This document shows, one piece after another, positions 61,835 to 64,000 of a stretch of 64,000 bases of DNA. The notes under the pieces are model-generated. The model saw nothing but the letters and a program-made list of their open reading frames with translations. It was not told where the DNA came from and ran no database searches. The stretch covers positions 7,850,001 through 7,914,000 of the forward strand of contig BSQZ01000025.1 of assembly GCA_033239005.1 (NCBI GenBank), given 5' to 3'. This DNA comes from Lamellibrachia satsuma. Its lineage: Eukaryota; Annelida; Polychaeta; Sabellida; Siboglinidae. The number at the start of each line of letters is the position of its first letter. The stretch's first letter is position 1. Both the position numbers and the translations under genes were made by a program.

Positions 61835-64000
61835 CTTATCCTCCATAGCTCCCCAGCGTACCAGTCCAACTGTTTACAACTGGAACTACTTATCCTCCAT
61901 AGCTCCACAACGTACCAATCCAACTGTTACAACAGGAACTGCTTATCCTCCATAGCTCCACAACGTACCAATCCAACTGTTACAACAGGAACTGCTTATC
62001 CTCCATTGCTCCACAATGTACCAATCCATCTGTTACAACAGGAACTGCTTATCCTCCATTGCTCCACAATGTACCAATCCCACTGTTACAACAGGAACTA
62101 CTTATCCTCCATAGTTCCACAACGTACCAATCCAACTGTTACAACAGGAACTGCTTATCCTCCATAGCTCCACAATGTACCAATCCAACTGTTACAACAG
62201 GAACTGCTTATCCTCCATAGCTCCACAACGTACCAATCCAACTGTTTACAATGGAACTACTTATCCTCCATAGCTCCACAACGTACCAATCCAACTGTTA
62301 CAACAGGAACTACTTATCCTCCATAGCTCCACAACGTACCAATCCAACTGTTACAACAGGAACTGCTTATCCTCCATTGCTCCACAACGTACCAATCCAA
62401 CTGTTACAACAGGAACTGCTTATCCTCCATTGCTCCACAACGTACCAATCCCACTGTTACAACAGGAACTGCTTATCCTCCATAGCTCCACAACGTACCA
62501 ATCCAACTGTTACAACAGGAACTGCTTATCCTCCATAGCTCCACAACGTACCAATCCAACTGTTACAACAGGAACTGCTTATCCTCCATAGCTCCACAGC
62601 GTACCAATCCAACTGTTACAACAGGAACTGCTTATCCTCCATAGCTCCACAACGTACCAATCCAACTGTTACAACAGGAACTGCTTATCCTCCATAGCTC
62701 CACAACGTACCAATCCAACTGTTACAACAGGAACTGCTTATCCTCCATAGCTCCACAACGTACCAATCCAACTGTTACAACAGGAACTGCTTATCCTCCA
62801 TAGCTCCACAACGTACCAATCCAACTGTTACAACAGGAACTGCTTATCCTCCATAGCTCCACAAGCGTACCAATCCAACTGTTACAACAGGAACTGCTTA
62901 TCCTCCATAGCTCCACAACGTACCAATCCAACTGTTACAACAGGAACTGCTTATCCTCCATAGCTCCACAACGTACCAATCCAACTGTTACAACAGGAAC
63001 TGCTTATCCTCCATAGCTCCACAACGTACCAATCCAACTGTTACAACAGGAACTGCTTATCCTCCATAGCTCCACAACGTACCAATCCAACTGTTACAAC
63101 AGGAACTGCTTATCCTCCATAGCTCCACAACGTACCAATCCAACTGTTACAACAGGAACTGCTTATCCTCCATAGCTCCACAACGTACCAATCCAACTGT
63201 TACAACAGGAACTGCTTATCCTCCATAGCTCCACAACGTACCAATCCAACTGTTACAACAGGAACTGCTTATCCTCCATAGCTCCACAACGTACCAATCC
63301 AACTGTTACAACAGGAACTGCTTATCCTCCATAGCTCCACAACGTACCAATCCAACTGTTACAACAGGAACTGCTTATCCTCCATTGCTCCACAACGTAC
63401 CAATCCAACTGTTACAACAGGAACTGCTTATCCTCCATTGCTCCACAGCGTACCAATCCCACTGTTACAACAGGAACTGCTTATCCTCCATAGCTCCACA
63501 GCGTACCAATCCAACTGTTACAACAGGAACTGCTTATCCTCCATAGCTCCACAGCGTACCAATCCAACTGTTACAACAGGAACTGCTTATCCTCCATAGC
63601 TCCACAGCGTACCAATCCAACTGTTACAACAGGAACTGCTTATCCTCCATAGCTCCACAGCGTACCAATCCCACTGTTACAACAGGAACTGCTTATCCTC
63701 CATAGCTCCACAGCGTACCAATCCAACTGTTACAACAGGAACTGCTTATCCTCCATAGCTCCACAGCGTACCAATCCAACTGTTACAACAGGAACTGCTT
63801 ATCCTCCATAGCTCCACAGCGTACCAATCCAACTGTTACAACAGGAACTGCTTATCCTCCATAGCTCCACAGCGTACCAATCCAACTGTTACAACAGGAA
63901 CTGCTTATCCTCCATAGCTCCACAACGTACCAATCCAACTGTTACAACAGGAACTGCTTATCCTCCATAGCTCCACAACGTACCAATCCAACTGTTACAA
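61835..64000. repeat. Minisatellite, 53-bp unit, about 41 copies, runs off the window
   Basis: The unit contains CTTATCCTCCATAGCTCCAC, AACGTACCAATCCAACTGTT and ACAACAGGAACTG. The left edge (61835-62280) is more diverged, with TTTACAAC and TGGAACTAC variants. AACG is partly replaced by AGCG in the last kilobase. Confidence 0.98.

Overview
This window is nuclear DNA of an invertebrate animal. A spliced gene on the + strand has small exons with consistent GT-AG borders and phases. AT-rich introns, several families of non-LTR retrotransposon, a Penelope-like retroelement, a tRNA-derived SINE and DNA-transposon MITEs all point to a eukaryote. The mixture (Penelope-like element, SINE, large minisatellite-filled introns) suggests a marine invertebrate, perhaps a mollusc or other lophotrochozoan; that assignment is inference. 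There are no bacterial operons, CRISPR arrays or phage genes.

The one confidently recognised host gene is an insulin receptor substrate (IRS, the chico family). It runs from the exon at 17471 to a stop codon at 48572-48574. Twelve exons were located whose splice phases fit one another throughout. Exons 1-2 form the PH domain (its first strand lies on an exon not seen here). Exons 3-4, with the start of exon 5, form the PTB domain. The remainder is a long disordered tail with eight YxxM motifs (PI3K p85 SH2 sites), a YVNV motif (GRB2-type site), repeated basic RxRxSS sites and two C-terminal YAxx[DE] motifs of the SHP2-binding type. Together these make a docking protein that links an insulin/IGF-type receptor kinase to PI3K and Ras signalling. 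Coding between 47698 and 48340 is out of frame and unresolved.

Layout: 1-17470 is sequence upstream of the first recognised exon (minisatellites, DNA-transposon remnants, a LINE fragment). 17471-48574 is the IRS gene, with introns largely made of unrelated minisatellites, including a 7.1-kb array of a 46-bp unit. 48575-49560 is the presumed 3'UTR with its own minisatellite and two AATAAA signals. 49800-54870 is a nested transposon pile: a LINE interrupted by a 945-bp TIR element with TA target duplication and apparently also by a Penelope-like element that carries a 2.2-kb array. 54870-64000 holds a 58-bp array, a palindromic MITE, a SINE next to a LINE reverse-transcriptase relic, and a 53-bp array that runs off the window end. 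About 28 kb of the 64 kb (summed from approximate boundaries) is tandem repeat; the many long open frames inside these arrays are by-products of periodicity.

Most notable: the 27-bp array at 52.3-54.5 kb looks like an in-frame expansion of nine codons of the Penelope-like element's own ORF; several intronic arrays repeat splice-donor- or acceptor-like sequence dozens of times beside real IRS exons; and transposons are nested up to two levels.
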